DNA of 64,000 bases from Patescibacteria group bacterium. Its GTDB lineage: Bacteria; Patescibacteriota; Patescibacteriia; 2-12-FULL-60-25. Where the stretch lies: positions 124,001-188,000 of the forward strand of contig JAQTXZ010000001.1 of assembly GCA_028688515.1 (NCBI GenBank), read 5' to 3'. The notes under the pieces are model-generated. The model was not told the DNA's origin, did not search any database, and saw only the letters and a list, made by a program, of their open reading frames with translations. The stretch's first letter is position 1; every line of letters begins with the position of its first letter. The translations under genes were made by a program, and so were the position numbers. Positions 6,954 to 15,487 of this stretch are shown piece by piece.

Positions 6954-8945
6954 ATGCCCTCACCATCTCTCAAAGACCAAAAGTCCACACCGGACAATCA
7001 AGTTCAAACTCCCAAAGTAAATCCGCTGATGCAAGAAGTGAAAATTCCAAAAACATTTCCCGCCTGGGCGATTGTCCTTATTTTTGTTGCAGGCATTGCG
7101 ATTGGGTTTGGAGTATTTTGGGCTGTAATGAAATATACGCAGCTAAAGACGGTGAGTCTTCTGGCGCCTGAAAAGACAACAGAAAATCAGCCGCCGGAGG
7201 ATGTTGTAATTCCAACCAGTACGCAGCCAATAGCTGATGATGGGAGTCAACCGACAAAAAATGAATATGCTGATTATATATTATCTCCAATTAAGGATAG
7301 CGAGGTGTTGAATATGAGCTGGAGGCCTCCCGTTCGCCGTGATCCTTCTGTAGTATTTGGTGGTGTATTAGAGGCAAATCGCATGATTAGTTTGTACAGT
7401 GGAGATATTATAGATCGATTAAATAAGGCCCTCGATCAACTAAAGAATGACTATAATCAATCTGTGAGTGAAACCTCGTTGGGTACTTGGGAGCTTGGTG
7501 TTGTCGCGGACGGAAAATATAAAGGGTACAAATTATTTGAGCACCGTGAAGATGTTTGCGAAATGGGAGGTTGCGCTGATTTCAGGTTTTTAATTTCAGT
7601 GGATGGCAAACGTGCGTTAATTATGGATCCATTGAATTTGGAACTGATGAAATCGTACAGAGGGAATGATGTAGATTATAGAGGTCGTACATACATGGAA
7701 TGGGAAAGGGTTGTGACGCCCGCGTTTGGATTGAACATTGTTGGAGAAGCAACTTTACCCAAAGAATTATTGTTCAATGGCAAAAAGCTTCTAGTGGCTG
7801 AATATTTGGGATGGGATAATGTATATCCTGATTGGCTAAAAACTGAAGGCAAGATGACGGGCTATGAGGTTTTTGGTAAGACGGATGACGGATTGACTGT
7901 TTATGGCACAAAACAAGTCGGTTGCGTGTATGTTCAGATGCCAAACAGATATTTTGTTAGAGTCGCGTCCAAAATTCCGGAGGGTGACGCACCGGTGAGC
8001 GATGAGTTTGGAGTGAGGCCATTGAAAATAAATTGGGATCGACAAGCGCTAGGCGATAAAAAAGTTTCTGAAATATACATAGCAACAGGAGGAGGTTGTG
8101 AAACGTTTTGTCCGGTTCTAGTTGAGGAGGGCGAGAATGTTGGCGAAACGGCTTTGCTAAAAGTGGGTACAACGTCTGATGGCGGGCCAATTTATATTCC
8201 CAAGGATCCTTCTAACAGTAAGACGATAAAAGCAGCTTATGATACTTGGTTCTTGACTGATGGTAAAACAAAACCAAGTTTCGATGAGTTTTTAAAGCAG
8301 ATGCCGGTGCCGATGTTTTTCTGGAAAGATGCTTTTGGACGTTGGCAGCGTTATAGTGATGTAAATCTTTCTCCACCTGCCGAATGCGGCAAACCCGTCA
8401 TCTATCTATATCCCAAACAAAACACAATCGTCTCTGTTGCATTGCCCAAGTTTATCAATGTGACTGTGAGTGAGCCGAAATATCCTGCCGGAGGTTGGAA
8501 AGTTTTTGCCAGACCGGACGGGACGATGAATATTATGCCTTCGTCGACACATGCGACGACTACGTACAGCTCGTTGTATTGGGAGGGCACGGGAGTCGGT
8601 TATGCAACTCCAAAAGACGGGTTTGTGGTCAAGGACGGGCAGCGAAAGTCATTTTTGCTTGCAACGCTTCCAAAATACGGATTGAACGCAACAGAGACTC
8701 GGGAATTTGTGGAATTCTGGTTGCCGAAGTTAACGGGCTCGCCTTACTATCGTATTTCGTTTTTGACAGACACTTGGTCCAAGGCCGCGCCGCTTTATGT
8801 TAAGCCCGCTCCGCAGACGAGCATCCGCATCTTTATGGATTGGCAAAAGTTGTCGTCGCCGATAAAAATTGCTGCGCCGAGAATCGTCACGCCTGTGCGC
8901 AATGGCTTTACGCTGGTGGAGTGGGGAGGACTGATTTACAATTAA
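6954..8945 (+). CDS. Large membrane-anchored extracytoplasmic protein, unknown
   Basis: A 663-residue protein with about 27 cytoplasmic residues, one membrane segment (PAWAIVLIFVAGIAIGFGVF, about 28-50) and a long exterior part. Paired Cys (DVCEMGGCADF, GGGCETFCPV) may form disulphides. From about residue 485 the sequence ECGKPVIYLYPKQNTIVSVA begins a module I recall from hypothetical CPR and archaeal surface proteins; no enzyme motif is visible. The middle (about 7250-8340) looks AT-richer than the two ends, possibly a replaced segment. ATG 6954 sits directly in TATATG; no SD. A hairpin terminator follows at 8973. Confidence 0.7.
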   Translation: MPSPSLKDQKSTPDNQVQTPKVNPLMQEVKIPKTFPAWAIVLIFVAGIAIGFGVFWAVMKYTQLKTVSLLAPEKTTENQPPEDVVIPTSTQPIADDGSQPTKNEYADYILSPIKDSEVLNMSWRPPVRRDPSVVFGGVLEANRMISLYSGDIIDRLNKALDQLKNDYNQSVSETSLGTWELGVVADGKYKGYKLFEHREDVCEMGGCADFRFLISVDGKRALIMDPLNLELMKSYRGNDVDYRGRTYMEWERVVTPAFGLNIVGEATLPKELLFNGKKLLVAEYLGWDNVYPDWLKTEGKMTGYEVFGKTDDGLTVYGTKQVGCVYVQMPNRYFVRVASKIPEGDAPVSDEFGVRPLKINWDRQALGDKKVSEIYIATGGGCETFCPVLVEEGENVGETALLKVGTTSDGGPIYIPKDPSNSKTIKAAYDTWFLTDGKTKPSFDEFLKQMPVPMFFWKDAFGRWQRYSDVNLSPPAECGKPVIYLYPKQNTIVSVALPKFINVTVSEPKYPAGGWKVFARPDGTMNIMPSSTHATTTYSSLYWEGTGVGYATPKDGFVVKDGQRKSFLLATLPKYGLNATETREFVEFWLPKLTGSPYYRISFLTDTWSKAAPLYVKPAPQTSIRIFMDWQKLSSPIKIAAPRIVTPVRNGFTLVEWGGLIYN

Positions 8946-8972
8946 CAATGAACAATTAATAATTAACAATTG

Positions 8973-8995
8973 GGGATCCGGGAGGGTCCCTTTTT
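8973..8995 (+). terminator. Rho-independent terminator after the large anchored protein
   Basis: GGGATCC pairs with GGGTCCC (one G-U) across GGGA, followed by TTTTT. It separates the exported-protein group from the xseA-xseB group. Confidence 0.6.
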
Positions 8996-9004
8996 GTTGG
9001 GTCA

Positions 9005-9056
9005 CCCCTTTCTCCTGCTTTTGTGGGAGAAAGGGGCAGGGGGGATAGAGGGCTCC
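9005..9056. repeat. Hairpin repeat upstream of xseA
   Basis: CCCCTTTCTCC (9005-9015) pairs perfectly with GGAGAAAGGGG (9026-9036), then GCAGGGGGGATAGAGGG. It sits in the gap before xseA and belongs to the G/C-arm repeats also seen near 11610 and 49530. Confidence 0.6.
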
Positions 9057-9101
9057 CCTTGGCGTGTTGCCCGTTGCATGTTTGCGTGGCAATCTATTGG
9101 C

Positions 9102-10307
9102 ATGACAGTTTTTTCCGTTACCGACTTTTTGGCTCACATCAACGACGTGCTCGGTAAGTCTTGGAACGCCGAGGAGCTTTGCGTTGAGGGCGAAGTCTCC
9201 GGTTTTCGCGTGTCGCAGGGGCAGTGGGTCAACTTTGATTTAAAAGACGATCAAGGTCTGGTTAATATTTTCATGACAGTTTGGCAGCTGCGCGTGCCGA
9301 TCGAAGATGGCATAAAAGTCCGCGTTTACGGCATGCCGCGAATTTATCCGAAGTTTGGAAAGTTTTCTTTGACTGCGAGTAAGGTTGAGTTGGTCGGCGA
9401 AGGTGCGCTTAAAAAAGCTCTCGCGGCATTGAAGGCGAAATTGGAGGCGGAAGGTTTATTCGATCCTTCAAGAAAACGCGAACTGCCGGTTTTTCCGAAT
9501 TGCATTGCTTTGATCGCATCGCGCGAAAGTGCAGCTTATGGCGATTTCATTCGTATCGTCGGCGAGCGATGGGGCGGATTGGAGATTGATGTCTATCATG
9601 TAAAAGTTCAGGGCGCCGGTGCGCCGGAAGATATCGTTAAGGCGATTCAGCGTGCAAATACGCGTCCGGATTCTTACGACGCATTAATCCTTACTCGTGG
9701 CGGCGGATCGCTCGAAGAGTTGATGGCCTTTAACGACGAACAGGTTGTGCGTGCGATTCACGCGTCAAAAATACCGACGCTGGTCGGCATCGGCCACGAG
9801 CGAGATTTGTCACTAGCGGAACTCGCAGCCGACGTTCGCGGTTCAACTCCGACTGATTGTGCTCGCCGTCTCGTGCCGGACAGAAAAGATGTGCTGCGCG
9901 ATTTGGCTTTTAAGACCGACAACATCGAGTCGCGTCTGCAGGAGATCATCCGCGTCAAAAAAGAGCTTTTAGTCAGGGCTTTGCGTGCGCCATCTTCGTG
10001 GTTGACTGTCAGACGTCAGTCGCTTGATCAACTGACTTTATTGTGCAGTCAAAATGTGCGAGAATGGTTAGGTACTCTCACCGACAGATTGAACACGGAC
10101 ATTCGCTTGCTGGCCTCGTTGGATCCCAAAGGAGTGCTAAACAGAGGTTATTCAATACTAAGAGATGCGCGGGGTACGGCTGTTTCTTCTGTCGCAAAGT
10201 TGACCGTCGGTCAGCCCGTGACAGTCGTGTTAAGCGATGGAGAAGGCGACATGAAAGTCATGGACGTCAGGCGCGCAGTTCAAGCTAAGCAACAAAAGTT
10301 ACTTTGA
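9102..10307 (+). CDS. xseA: Exodeoxyribonuclease VII large subunit
   Basis: Catalytic subunit of exonuclease VII, which degrades single-stranded DNA into oligonucleotides together with XseB. Residues 1-100 form the OB-fold DNA-binding domain (VTDFLAHINDVL, LCVEGEVSGFR, VNFDLKDDQG). The catalytic domain carries IALIASRESAAYGDF, the RGGGSLEELMAFND signature (about 202-215), GIGHERDLSLAELAAD and RGSTPTDCARRLVP. The C-terminal part includes the GYSILRDARG motif typical of the family. I start at ATG 9102 (401 residues, near the family length) rather than upstream starts that would translate a repeat. The stop is 1 base before the xseB ATG, so they are co-translated. Confidence 0.95.
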   Translation: MTVFSVTDFLAHINDVLGKSWNAEELCVEGEVSGFRVSQGQWVNFDLKDDQGLVNIFMTVWQLRVPIEDGIKVRVYGMPRIYPKFGKFSLTASKVELVGEGALKKALAALKAKLEAEGLFDPSRKRELPVFPNCIALIASRESAAYGDFIRIVGERWGGLEIDVYHVKVQGAGAPEDIVKAIQRANTRPDSYDALILTRGGGSLEELMAFNDEQVVRAIHASKIPTLVGIGHERDLSLAELAADVRGSTPTDCARRLVPDRKDVLRDLAFKTDNIESRLQEIIRVKKELLVRALRAPSSWLTVRRQSLDQLTLLCSQNVREWLGTLTDRLNTDIRLLASLDPKGVLNRGYSILRDARGTAVSSVAKLTVGQPVTVVLSDGEGDMKVMDVRRAVQAKQQKLL

Positions 10308-10308
10308 T

Positions 10309-10524
10309 ATGCCCGAAAAGAAATCCAAAAAATTAGACGTGGACGTTGCCAAGTCTTTCGCCGAACTTGAATCAATCGCCGAGTGGTTTGAGAAAGGCGA
10401 AGCGGATTTGGATGTCGGTCTCAAAAAATACGAGCGCGCTATGGAACTCGCGGAAGTTTTGCGCGAACGTCTCGAGCAAGCGGAAAACAAAATTACTGAC
10501 ATACAAAAAAGACATAATACCTGA
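10309..10524 (+). CDS. xseB: Exodeoxyribonuclease VII small subunit
   Basis: A 71-residue helical protein with the XseB signature: FAELESIAEWFEKGEADLDV, then LKKYERAMELAEVLRERLEQ. Small subunits bundle on the XseA C-terminal helices to build the active enzyme. It begins one base after xseA ends, without an SD, consistent with translational coupling. The last codons run into an AT-rich palindromic repeat. Confidence 0.95.
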   Translation: MPEKKSKKLDVDVAKSFAELESIAEWFEKGEADLDVGLKKYERAMELAEVLRERLEQAENKITDIQKRHNT

Positions 10525-10560
10525 ATTCATAATTCTTAATTATTAATTCATAATTTTTTT
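10522..10560. repeat. AT-rich palindromic repeat 'aattcataattcttaattatt'
   Basis: AATTCATAATTCTTAATTATTAATTCATAATT, a self-complementary AT-rich array. The same family recurs at 8938-8970, 15670-15741, 36957-37048 and inside a glycosyltransferase gene at 57140-57172. Confidence 0.75.
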
Positions 10561-10564
10561 AAAT

Positions 10565-10909
10565 ATGTTCATCCTCCGCTGGGTCGTAAATGCGCTGGCT
10601 GTTATGCTGGCCGCATATTTAATCCCGGGTGTAAGCGTCACCAATTTTTGGGCCGCGCTTATTACCGCATTGGTGATGGGTTTAATCAACGCCATCATCC
10701 GTCCGCTGGTTGTTATTTTGACTCTGCCGGTCAACATAATCACTTTGGGACTTTTTACTTTGGTCATCAATGCATTGATGTTTTGGTTGGCGGCATATTT
10801 CGTCCCCGGATTTGACGTCAACGGTTTTTGGGCTGCCTTTGGCGGCGCACTCATCTTCTGGGCAGTCTCGTGGCTGACGAACGCTTCACTCAAAACGCGT
10901 AACGCGTAG
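10565..10909 (+). CDS. Phage holin family 4-like membrane protein
   Basis: A 114-residue, four-helix membrane protein of the Phage_holin_4_2 family widespread in bacterial chromosomes. Two similar halves each contain an AAY-IPG/VPG motif (MLAAYLIPGVSVTNFWAAL and WLAAYFVPGFDVNGFWAAF), an internal duplication, and the central NAIIRPLVVILTLPVNIITLG segment is highly typical. Despite the family name, chromosomal members are not known to be lytic and their role is unsettled. It lies between xseB and the UMP kinase-like gene with short gaps and no terminators, so it is probably co-transcribed with them. Confidence 0.9.
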   Translation: MFILRWVVNALAVMLAAYLIPGVSVTNFWAALITALVMGLINAIIRPLVVILTLPVNIITLGLFTLVINALMFWLAAYFVPGFDVNGFWAAFGGALIFWAVSWLTNASLKTRNA

Positions 10910-10919
10910 CGTTAAACAG

Positions 10920-11609
10920 ATGCATAAAGAAAAAAATACTGTAATCTCACTCGGCGGTTCCATCTTGGTGCCGAACAGTGGGATTGATGTTGAGTTTCTC
11001 AAATCTTTTCAAAAGCTGATCAGAGCGCGCATCAAGCTCGGCGAAAGATTCATCATCGTCGTCGGCGGCGGAAGCACTGCCAGGCATTACCAACAAGCGG
11101 CGCGATCTGTCATTGACTTAGCCGACGAAGATGTTGATTGGCTGGGCATTCATTCCACGCGCTTGAACGCACATTTGTTGCGCTCCGTTTTTCGCGAAGA
11201 AGCATTGCATCGGGTGATTAAAGACCCGACTCGCCACGTCAATTGGAACAAGCCTATTTTAATCGGCGCAGGCTGGAAGCCGGGTTGGAGCACGGATTAT
11301 GTTGCAATTCGTCTTGCCCACAAATACGGCGCAAAAAAGGTCATCAACCTAAGCAATATCGCGGTCGCTTACGACAAAGATCCCAACAAACACGCAGACG
11401 CCAAACCGCTTTACAGATCAGACTGGAAATTTTTCCGCAAACTCGTCGGCTCCAAATGGATCCCCGGCATGAACGTCCCATTTGATCCGATCGCCGCCAA
11501 AGCCGCGGAAAAGTGGGGGATGGAAGTCATCATCGCCAAAGGCAGTGACCTGCAGAATTTCAAAAAGATTCTTGAGGGGAAGAAGTTTGTGGGGAGTGTT
11601 ATAAGTTGA
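10920..11609 (+). CDS. pyrH: Amino-acid-kinase fold protein, probable UMP kinase
   Basis: A 229-residue member of the amino acid kinase family, most like the archaeal-type uridylate kinase that converts UMP to UDP. Motifs: ISLGGSILVP (10-19, phosphate loop), FIIVVGGGSTARHY (44-57), a central PILIGAGWKPGWSTDYVAIRLA (quoted here only in part as GAGWKPGWSTDYVA) and INLSNIAVAYDKDPNKH (about 142-158). The last motif has IAVAYDKDP where canonical UMP kinases have DGVYDKDP, a small departure at the substrate site. Starts 10 bases after the holin-like gene; no SD. If it is not UMP kinase, another nucleotide or small-molecule kinase of the same fold is the alternative. Confidence 0.75.
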   Translation: MHKEKNTVISLGGSILVPNSGIDVEFLKSFQKLIRARIKLGERFIIVVGGGSTARHYQQAARSVIDLADEDVDWLGIHSTRLNAHLLRSVFREEALHRVIKDPTRHVNWNKPILIGAGWKPGWSTDYVAIRLAHKYGAKKVINLSNIAVAYDKDPNKHADAKPLYRSDWKFFRKLVGSKWIPGMNVPFDPIAAKAAEKWGMEVIIAKGSDLQNFKKILEGKKFVGSVIS

Positions 11610-11735
11610 TCCCCCTTGTCCTCCTTGATAAGGGGGAGTTGTCCTGTTATTGAGAGGGAAGTCGGAGCGACCCACCGCGACAATCTGCAGTCTGTCATCT
11701 TGAGCGTAGTTCTACGGAGTCGAAAGATCTGGCTC
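11610..11735. repeat. Composite hairpin repeats between convergent genes
   Basis: CCCCCTTGTCCTCCTTGATAAGGGGG makes one hairpin, and TGTCATCTTGAGCG ... GTCGAAAGATCTGG (from 11693) is a left half of family B elements. No gene is visible in this gap. Confidence 0.6.
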
Positions 11736-11742
11736 GTGCTGA

Positions 11743-12219
11743 TTACTTTTTTCTCACCAACCCGTTCTTCAATAATTTTTTTGTCGGTTCGCCTTTTATA
11801 AAAACTTTGTAACATTCGTCCGCTAATACTCCCGAAGTAAACTCAACGGTGAATTTGTCTTGCTTAAACAAGAGCGGGAGGTTCTCTCGAAAATGCATCG
11901 CACCACTGTTATCCAGATCGATTCCGCACACAACTCGTTTTATGCGGCTTAAGATTATTGCGCCAAAACACATCGGACAAGGTTCGTAAGTCGTATACAG
12001 CGTCGCCTCACCGGGAGAATCTCGCAAAATGTCTTGAGCCTCCTTTAGTGCGAGCATCTCGGCATGAGCTAGTTTATCTTTCGTGGAATAAACTTGGTTG
12101 TGAGTCTTTGCGATGATTTTGTCGTCTAAAACAATAACACACCCGATCGGCCAATCGCCATTTTGCAGCGATGCGCTTGCTTCCGTCAGCGCCTCTTTCA
12201 TGAAGGACTCGTCGGTCAT
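11743..12219 (-). CDS. Nucleoside/tRNA adenosine deaminase family protein
   Basis: A 158-residue zinc-dependent deaminase. The zinc motifs are clear: KLAHAEMLAL (His and catalytic Glu, about 50-59) and YEPCPMCFGAII (two Cys, about 79-90). The N-terminal EALTEASASLQNGDWPIGCV segment fits the TadA / guanine-deaminase branch. It might edit tRNA Arg A34 to inosine (TadA), or deaminate a free base; the sequence does not settle which, although no other tadA copy is in the window. Third gene of a leftward group, 15 bases after the unknown Cys-rich gene. Confidence 0.85.
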   Translation of the reverse strand: MTDESFMKEALTEASASLQNGDWPIGCVIVLDDKIIAKTHNQVYSTKDKLAHAEMLALKEAQDILRDSPGEATLYTTYEPCPMCFGAIILSRIKRVVCGIDLDNSGAMHFRENLPLLFKQDKFTVEFTSGVLADECYKVFIKGEPTKKLLKNGLVRKK

Positions 12220-12234
12220 AAGAGATGATAGACT

Positions 12235-13239
12235 TTAGTAATAATTCGTTTCAACAATCGGTTGCCAGTATTTTCTGTATGATTCGTTCTTTGCGCCTCG
12301 GCAGATATCTGCGAAGATACAGTGATTGTGCTCATCCAGTTCCATGAAAGTAAAAAACGTGCAAGGATTTTTTGCGCATGTACCAAACTCGCACAAAGGC
12401 TTTTCATGACAACAGCTTCTTGCCAAAGACCAGAGCATCTCATCCATTTCAAAAAAATCCTTTTGTGCCAACTTGCCCATCAATCTCACGGCCTCCACAG
12501 CTGCACAGCGTACATCTACGTCTGTTGTCAGAGTCTCTCGATTAATGAGAGCGCTTTTTAAATTTTCGTCCAAGGCTTGAATGCAACCCATGCGAAGCAG
12601 AATCCTTTGCATATGATAATCCATTACGGGCTCAAGTGATTCGAGATCTTTTATTTTTAATAACCCCGCATTGGCGGCAAGTTGTAGAAACACCGTACTC
12701 TTTTTCTTGAGCGGATCTTTAAAAGCTTGAAATTCTTCCAGTAATTCATAAATGCCCGTGCCTTTGTTCAAAAGCAAGCCGTCTGATTTTATTATTAAGT
12801 TTGTGACTTTCCCGTCGTATTTGTTTTTCAAAATTTTGGATATATCGATGATAAACTCCGATCTCTCGTCCAACCTGTCTAAGGTACAATTTTCCGGCTT
12901 TCCGTCTTCTGAAAATAAAGGTTTGAGTTCATCTTTTAATTCCTCCACCGTTCGTCCGGTTATATATTCAGGGTCGAGTAGAGGAGAATTTGTTTCACCC
13001 AGTTGAGTGTAAACATCCTCCAAACATCCCCAACCTTTAAGATTTTTTTTGCGATTGATCAGAGTATGAGTTTGGTGGCAAATGGCGGAAGAAAATAAAT
13101 ATGCTCGAAGTTTAGTTTCGTCGTCAGACTTAAAAGCGAGAAAGGGTCTGTTGTAATGTTCTGCCCTGAAGCGCAATGGACGTAAACTTTCGGCGATGAG
13201 CTCGCATTGTTGAATAATTACTCCGACTTTGTTAGACAT
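12235..13239 (-). CDS. Unknown protein with C-terminal Cys cluster
   Basis: A 334-residue, mostly helical, soluble protein that I do not recognise. Its C terminus (about 275-315) holds a Cys cluster, CCHEKPLCEFGTCAKNPC followed by HNHCIFADIC, which could ligate an Fe-S cluster or zinc. The preceding MDYHMQRILLRMGC and DVRCAAVEAVRLMGKL segments are reminiscent of the end of HhH-GPD or queuosine-salvage type folds, an idea only. AGGAAG precedes the ATG, and the ATG lies right after the methyltransferase stop (stop 13241-13243), so the two are coupled. Neighbours (SAM methyltransferase, base deaminase) would be compatible with nucleic-acid modification. Confidence 0.75.
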   Translation of the reverse strand: MSNKVGVIIQQCELIAESLRPLRFRAEHYNRPFLAFKSDDETKLRAYLFSSAICHQTHTLINRKKNLKGWGCLEDVYTQLGETNSPLLDPEYITGRTVEELKDELKPLFSEDGKPENCTLDRLDERSEFIIDISKILKNKYDGKVTNLIIKSDGLLLNKGTGIYELLEEFQAFKDPLKKKSTVFLQLAANAGLLKIKDLESLEPVMDYHMQRILLRMGCIQALDENLKSALINRETLTTDVDVRCAAVEAVRLMGKLAQKDFFEMDEMLWSLARSCCHEKPLCEFGTCAKNPCTFFTFMELDEHNHCIFADICRGAKNESYRKYWQPIVETNYY

Positions 13240-13240
13240 A

Positions 13241-14215
13241 TCATTTCTTCCTAAACACCAAATCCAACACCGGCATAATCGCCGTCAGAGGGACATCGAA
13301 AATTCGTAGTACACTTTCCATTATTCGTAGCGTTGTACGTAGTACGTGGTACGTTGTACGCAGACTTGTTTTCCATTTCGCATCTCCATCCGTCAGATTT
13401 AGACATTGCGCGTTAGGCAGAGCTTTTTTTATTTTCCAATAAGTCGCGCCGACGATGCCTTCGTTAATGTATTGCTCTTTGGTGAGACCGCGCGGGGAGT
13501 TGAGAGAGATTTTTTTTGCAATGGCAACGGCCCAGGTAAGCGGGAGCCAGGGGATTAGCGGGAGTAGAGTCGTGTGTCCGTCGTAAGGGAAAAATTTATT
13601 TGGCGTTTCCGCGACGACCAAAAGTCCGCCGGATTTTAGACAGCGAAATGCTTCGCGCAAAATCGGTGCGCGCAGTTTGGGGTCTACGTGTTCGAGCACG
13701 GCGCTGAATGTCACAATATCAAAACGTCCATCATCGAACGGTAGCTTTGTTGTATCAGTTAAATGCAAAAAAGAAACCTTGTCAGCCAAACCCTCGTCTT
13801 GCGCGCGACGATCCGCTAGATCGACAAAATACGCATTGGGTTCCACGCCCTGAACGAAGGACACGCCGCCGTTCACAAGTGCCAGCGCGGAAGATCCGCT
13901 GCCCGAACCAATGTCCAAGACTCGCTTGCCTTCTAGAGTCTCGAAGCGTCCGATCAGACCGGTGAGGCGTTTTTGCACGTAACTTTGGTCCGAGCGTCGT
14001 TCCAGCTCGTCCAGCCACCAGTCGCCTTTGAGTTTAACGAGAAACTCGATGGTTTCAACAGTCAGAGGAGTCTCGACCGTATTCAGTACTTTTTGCCTGC
14101 GCCCGTTGTGAATGGCCAAACCGTTAACAAAAATCCGCCTGGTTGAGCCTAAATCCAGTATTCTTAGCTCTGCCGACGGAGTGGGTAAAAAGACAGGTTG
14201 TGCATCGGAGTCCAT
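13241..14215 (-). CDS. Class I SAM-dependent methyltransferase
   Basis: A 324-residue methyltransferase. Motif I is RVLDIGSGSGSSALAL, the acidic end of beta 2 is VEPNAY, and motif IV/post-I residues FDIVTFSAVLEHVDP and LKSGGLLVVAETPN are typical of the Methyltransf_11 type. The acceptor is unknown; the N-terminal 70 residues are an extra module. I take ATG 14215, since TATAAG (14227-14222) stands 6 bases before it; the longer GTG start would overlap that box. Near the C terminus residues about 283-297 (LRTTYHVLRTTLR) are encoded by the same tacgtagtacgtggtacg repeat that occurs in the GerMN lipoprotein gene. First gene of the leftward trio. Confidence 0.85.
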   Translation of the reverse strand: MDSDAQPVFLPTPSAELRILDLGSTRRIFVNGLAIHNGRRQKVLNTVETPLTVETIEFLVKLKGDWWLDELERRSDQSYVQKRLTGLIGRFETLEGKRVLDIGSGSGSSALALVNGGVSFVQGVEPNAYFVDLADRRAQDEGLADKVSFLHLTDTTKLPFDDGRFDIVTFSAVLEHVDPKLRAPILREAFRCLKSGGLLVVAETPNKFFPYDGHTTLLPLIPWLPLTWAVAIAKKISLNSPRGLTKEQYINEGIVGATYWKIKKALPNAQCLNLTDGDAKWKTSLRTTYHVLRTTLRIMESVLRIFDVPLTAIMPVLDLVFRKK

Positions 14216-14260
14216 ATTTACCTTATAGTATTTCACGAATACGGGTTATCTCGCAATGGC

Positions 14261-14289
14261 TTGACTAAAACGTGTTTTACGCCCTTAAT
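14261..14289 (+). promoter_or_regulatory. Promoter of the GC-rich gene at 14349
   Basis: TTGACT (14261-14266), 17-base spacer, CTTAAT (14284-14289). A leader of roughly 50 bases with the hairpin TTGGGcaaCCCAA precedes the SD. Confidence 0.45.
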
Positions 14290-14348
14290 ATTCGGGGAAG
14301 TCAAACTCAAAACGCACCTTGGGCAACCCAAGAGAAAGGGTGGCTGTC

Positions 14349-15398
14349 ATGGATAGCGAAAAGAAGAAAGTCGACTTGGTCAAGCTGGCGAGTCGCTGTG
14401 GCAAAAAGCAGGACCTGCGGCGTTTGCTCGAAACGACCTTGAGGAACGATCAGGAGATCGCCAAGCTTAAGAAGAATCCGTGCTTGACGGTGGAGAAGTG
14501 CGAAATAGATCACGTGTCCGATGCTATCGGATTGGGCGGTATAGGCGCAATACTGTTCTTTCTATGGCTCTCTGCCGCAGGGTTAGGCGTCCGGTGGCAC
14601 ATTGTCTTGTTAATCGGTAGCATTGCATCATTTGTGTCCGCGTTCAGAGCCAAGCGACGTGATCAACTAAAGATTCACAGGGAAGCCTACGACGCCAAGA
14701 TGGAACAGCTGTTCGCAACATGTCTCCAGAGACATGTTGCCGCGAAGGTCAAGCTGCAACGGGAACGGTTGCTGGGCGAGCGGGGAGTGTTCAAGCAGCT
14801 TGGTGAACTCTTCGAAGTTCAACTCAAGACGTACGGTGAGCCAGAGGAGCAGCCGAAGCAGGAAGTTGTGAGTGCCAGGCCGTATCAAGTGCCGTATGAG
14901 GATCAGAACGCGCCAGCGGAACCTGTTCGTCTGCCGCCGGAATTGGCGAGTTTGCGTTACCGCTACGCCGAGTACTTCGACGCCAAGGGGCGTGAGCTGA
15001 CGACTTTGTGCGACGAGTACTTGCCACGCATCGTCGAGATGCAGGACAAGGCGCATTCCACCGACTCTTCGGAGGCTGTGCGAAAGGCGGCTGCAACAGG
15101 TGCGCAGCGTCTTGAGCAGGAGTTCTTCGACAAGGTGAGCGACATCTTGCTGTATTTGGACTCTACTACCTGGAGAGGTGTGAAGCAGCTAAGGGATCTT
15201 TTCACAGGCTCTGACGAGGATGCGTTTGTCAAGGATTTGAGCTACAGCCGCAGCCGAGCGAAGGAGCTCATGACTGGCTTGATGATCCCTTCCGCACCTC
15301 TCTTGCAGGTTCGCGTTGCCACCGTCAGCGCAACTCCTGACGAGCCTTTCTCCGATGCTACCGCCGAGTCTGCTCAGGGCACGGCGAGCAGCGCCTGA
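14349..15398 (+). CDS. GC-rich orphan: two-helix membrane protein, unknown
   Basis: A 349-residue protein with a charged N-terminal region (1-60), two adjacent membrane segments (about 64-85 and 88-105, IGAILFFLWLSAAGLG then VLLIGSIASFVSAF), and a long charged, probably coiled-coil cytoplasmic part with a Pro/Glu-rich break near 165-200. No family recognised. The start ATG 14349 has AAAGGGTGG upstream; the longer TTG start is not needed. A clean hairpin terminator follows. Composition, SD and own promoter/terminator set it apart from the neighbouring leftward trio and rplJ, and it interrupts otherwise ordinary CPR gene order. Confidence 0.75.
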   Translation: MDSEKKKVDLVKLASRCGKKQDLRRLLETTLRNDQEIAKLKKNPCLTVEKCEIDHVSDAIGLGGIGAILFFLWLSAAGLGVRWHIVLLIGSIASFVSAFRAKRRDQLKIHREAYDAKMEQLFATCLQRHVAAKVKLQRERLLGERGVFKQLGELFEVQLKTYGEPEEQPKQEVVSARPYQVPYEDQNAPAEPVRLPPELASLRYRYAEYFDAKGRELTTLCDEYLPRIVEMQDKAHSTDSSEAVRKAAATGAQRLEQEFFDKVSDILLYLDSTTWRGVKQLRDLFTGSDEDAFVKDLSYSRSRAKELMTGLMIPSAPLLQVRVATVSATPDEPFSDATAESAQGTASSA

Positions 15399-15403
15399 CT
15401 CCG

Positions 15404-15433
15404 GTCCCTCCATCTCATGTGAGGGGCTTTTTT
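15404..15433 (+). terminator. Rho-independent terminator
   Basis: GTCCCTC pairs with GAGGGGC across a 10-base loop, followed by TTTTTT. It starts 5 bases after the stop codon. Confidence 0.7.
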
Positions 15434-15452
15434 GTTTTATTTAAGCCAAGTA

Positions 15453-15481
15453 TTGACATATTTTGCGTTCTAAATTATACT
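15453..15481 (+). promoter_or_regulatory. rplJ-rplL promoter
   Basis: TTGACA (15453-15458), exactly 17 bases, TATACT (15476-15481). The best sigma-70-type promoter among the ordinary genes; predicted start about 15488. Confidence 0.85.
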
Positions 15482-15487
15482 TTTGCC

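Noticed and set aside
10565-10909. Prophage signal from the holin-like gene
   Set aside because: The Phage_holin_4_2 family is common in bacterial chromosomes; no other phage gene is nearby, and neighbours are housekeeping genes.
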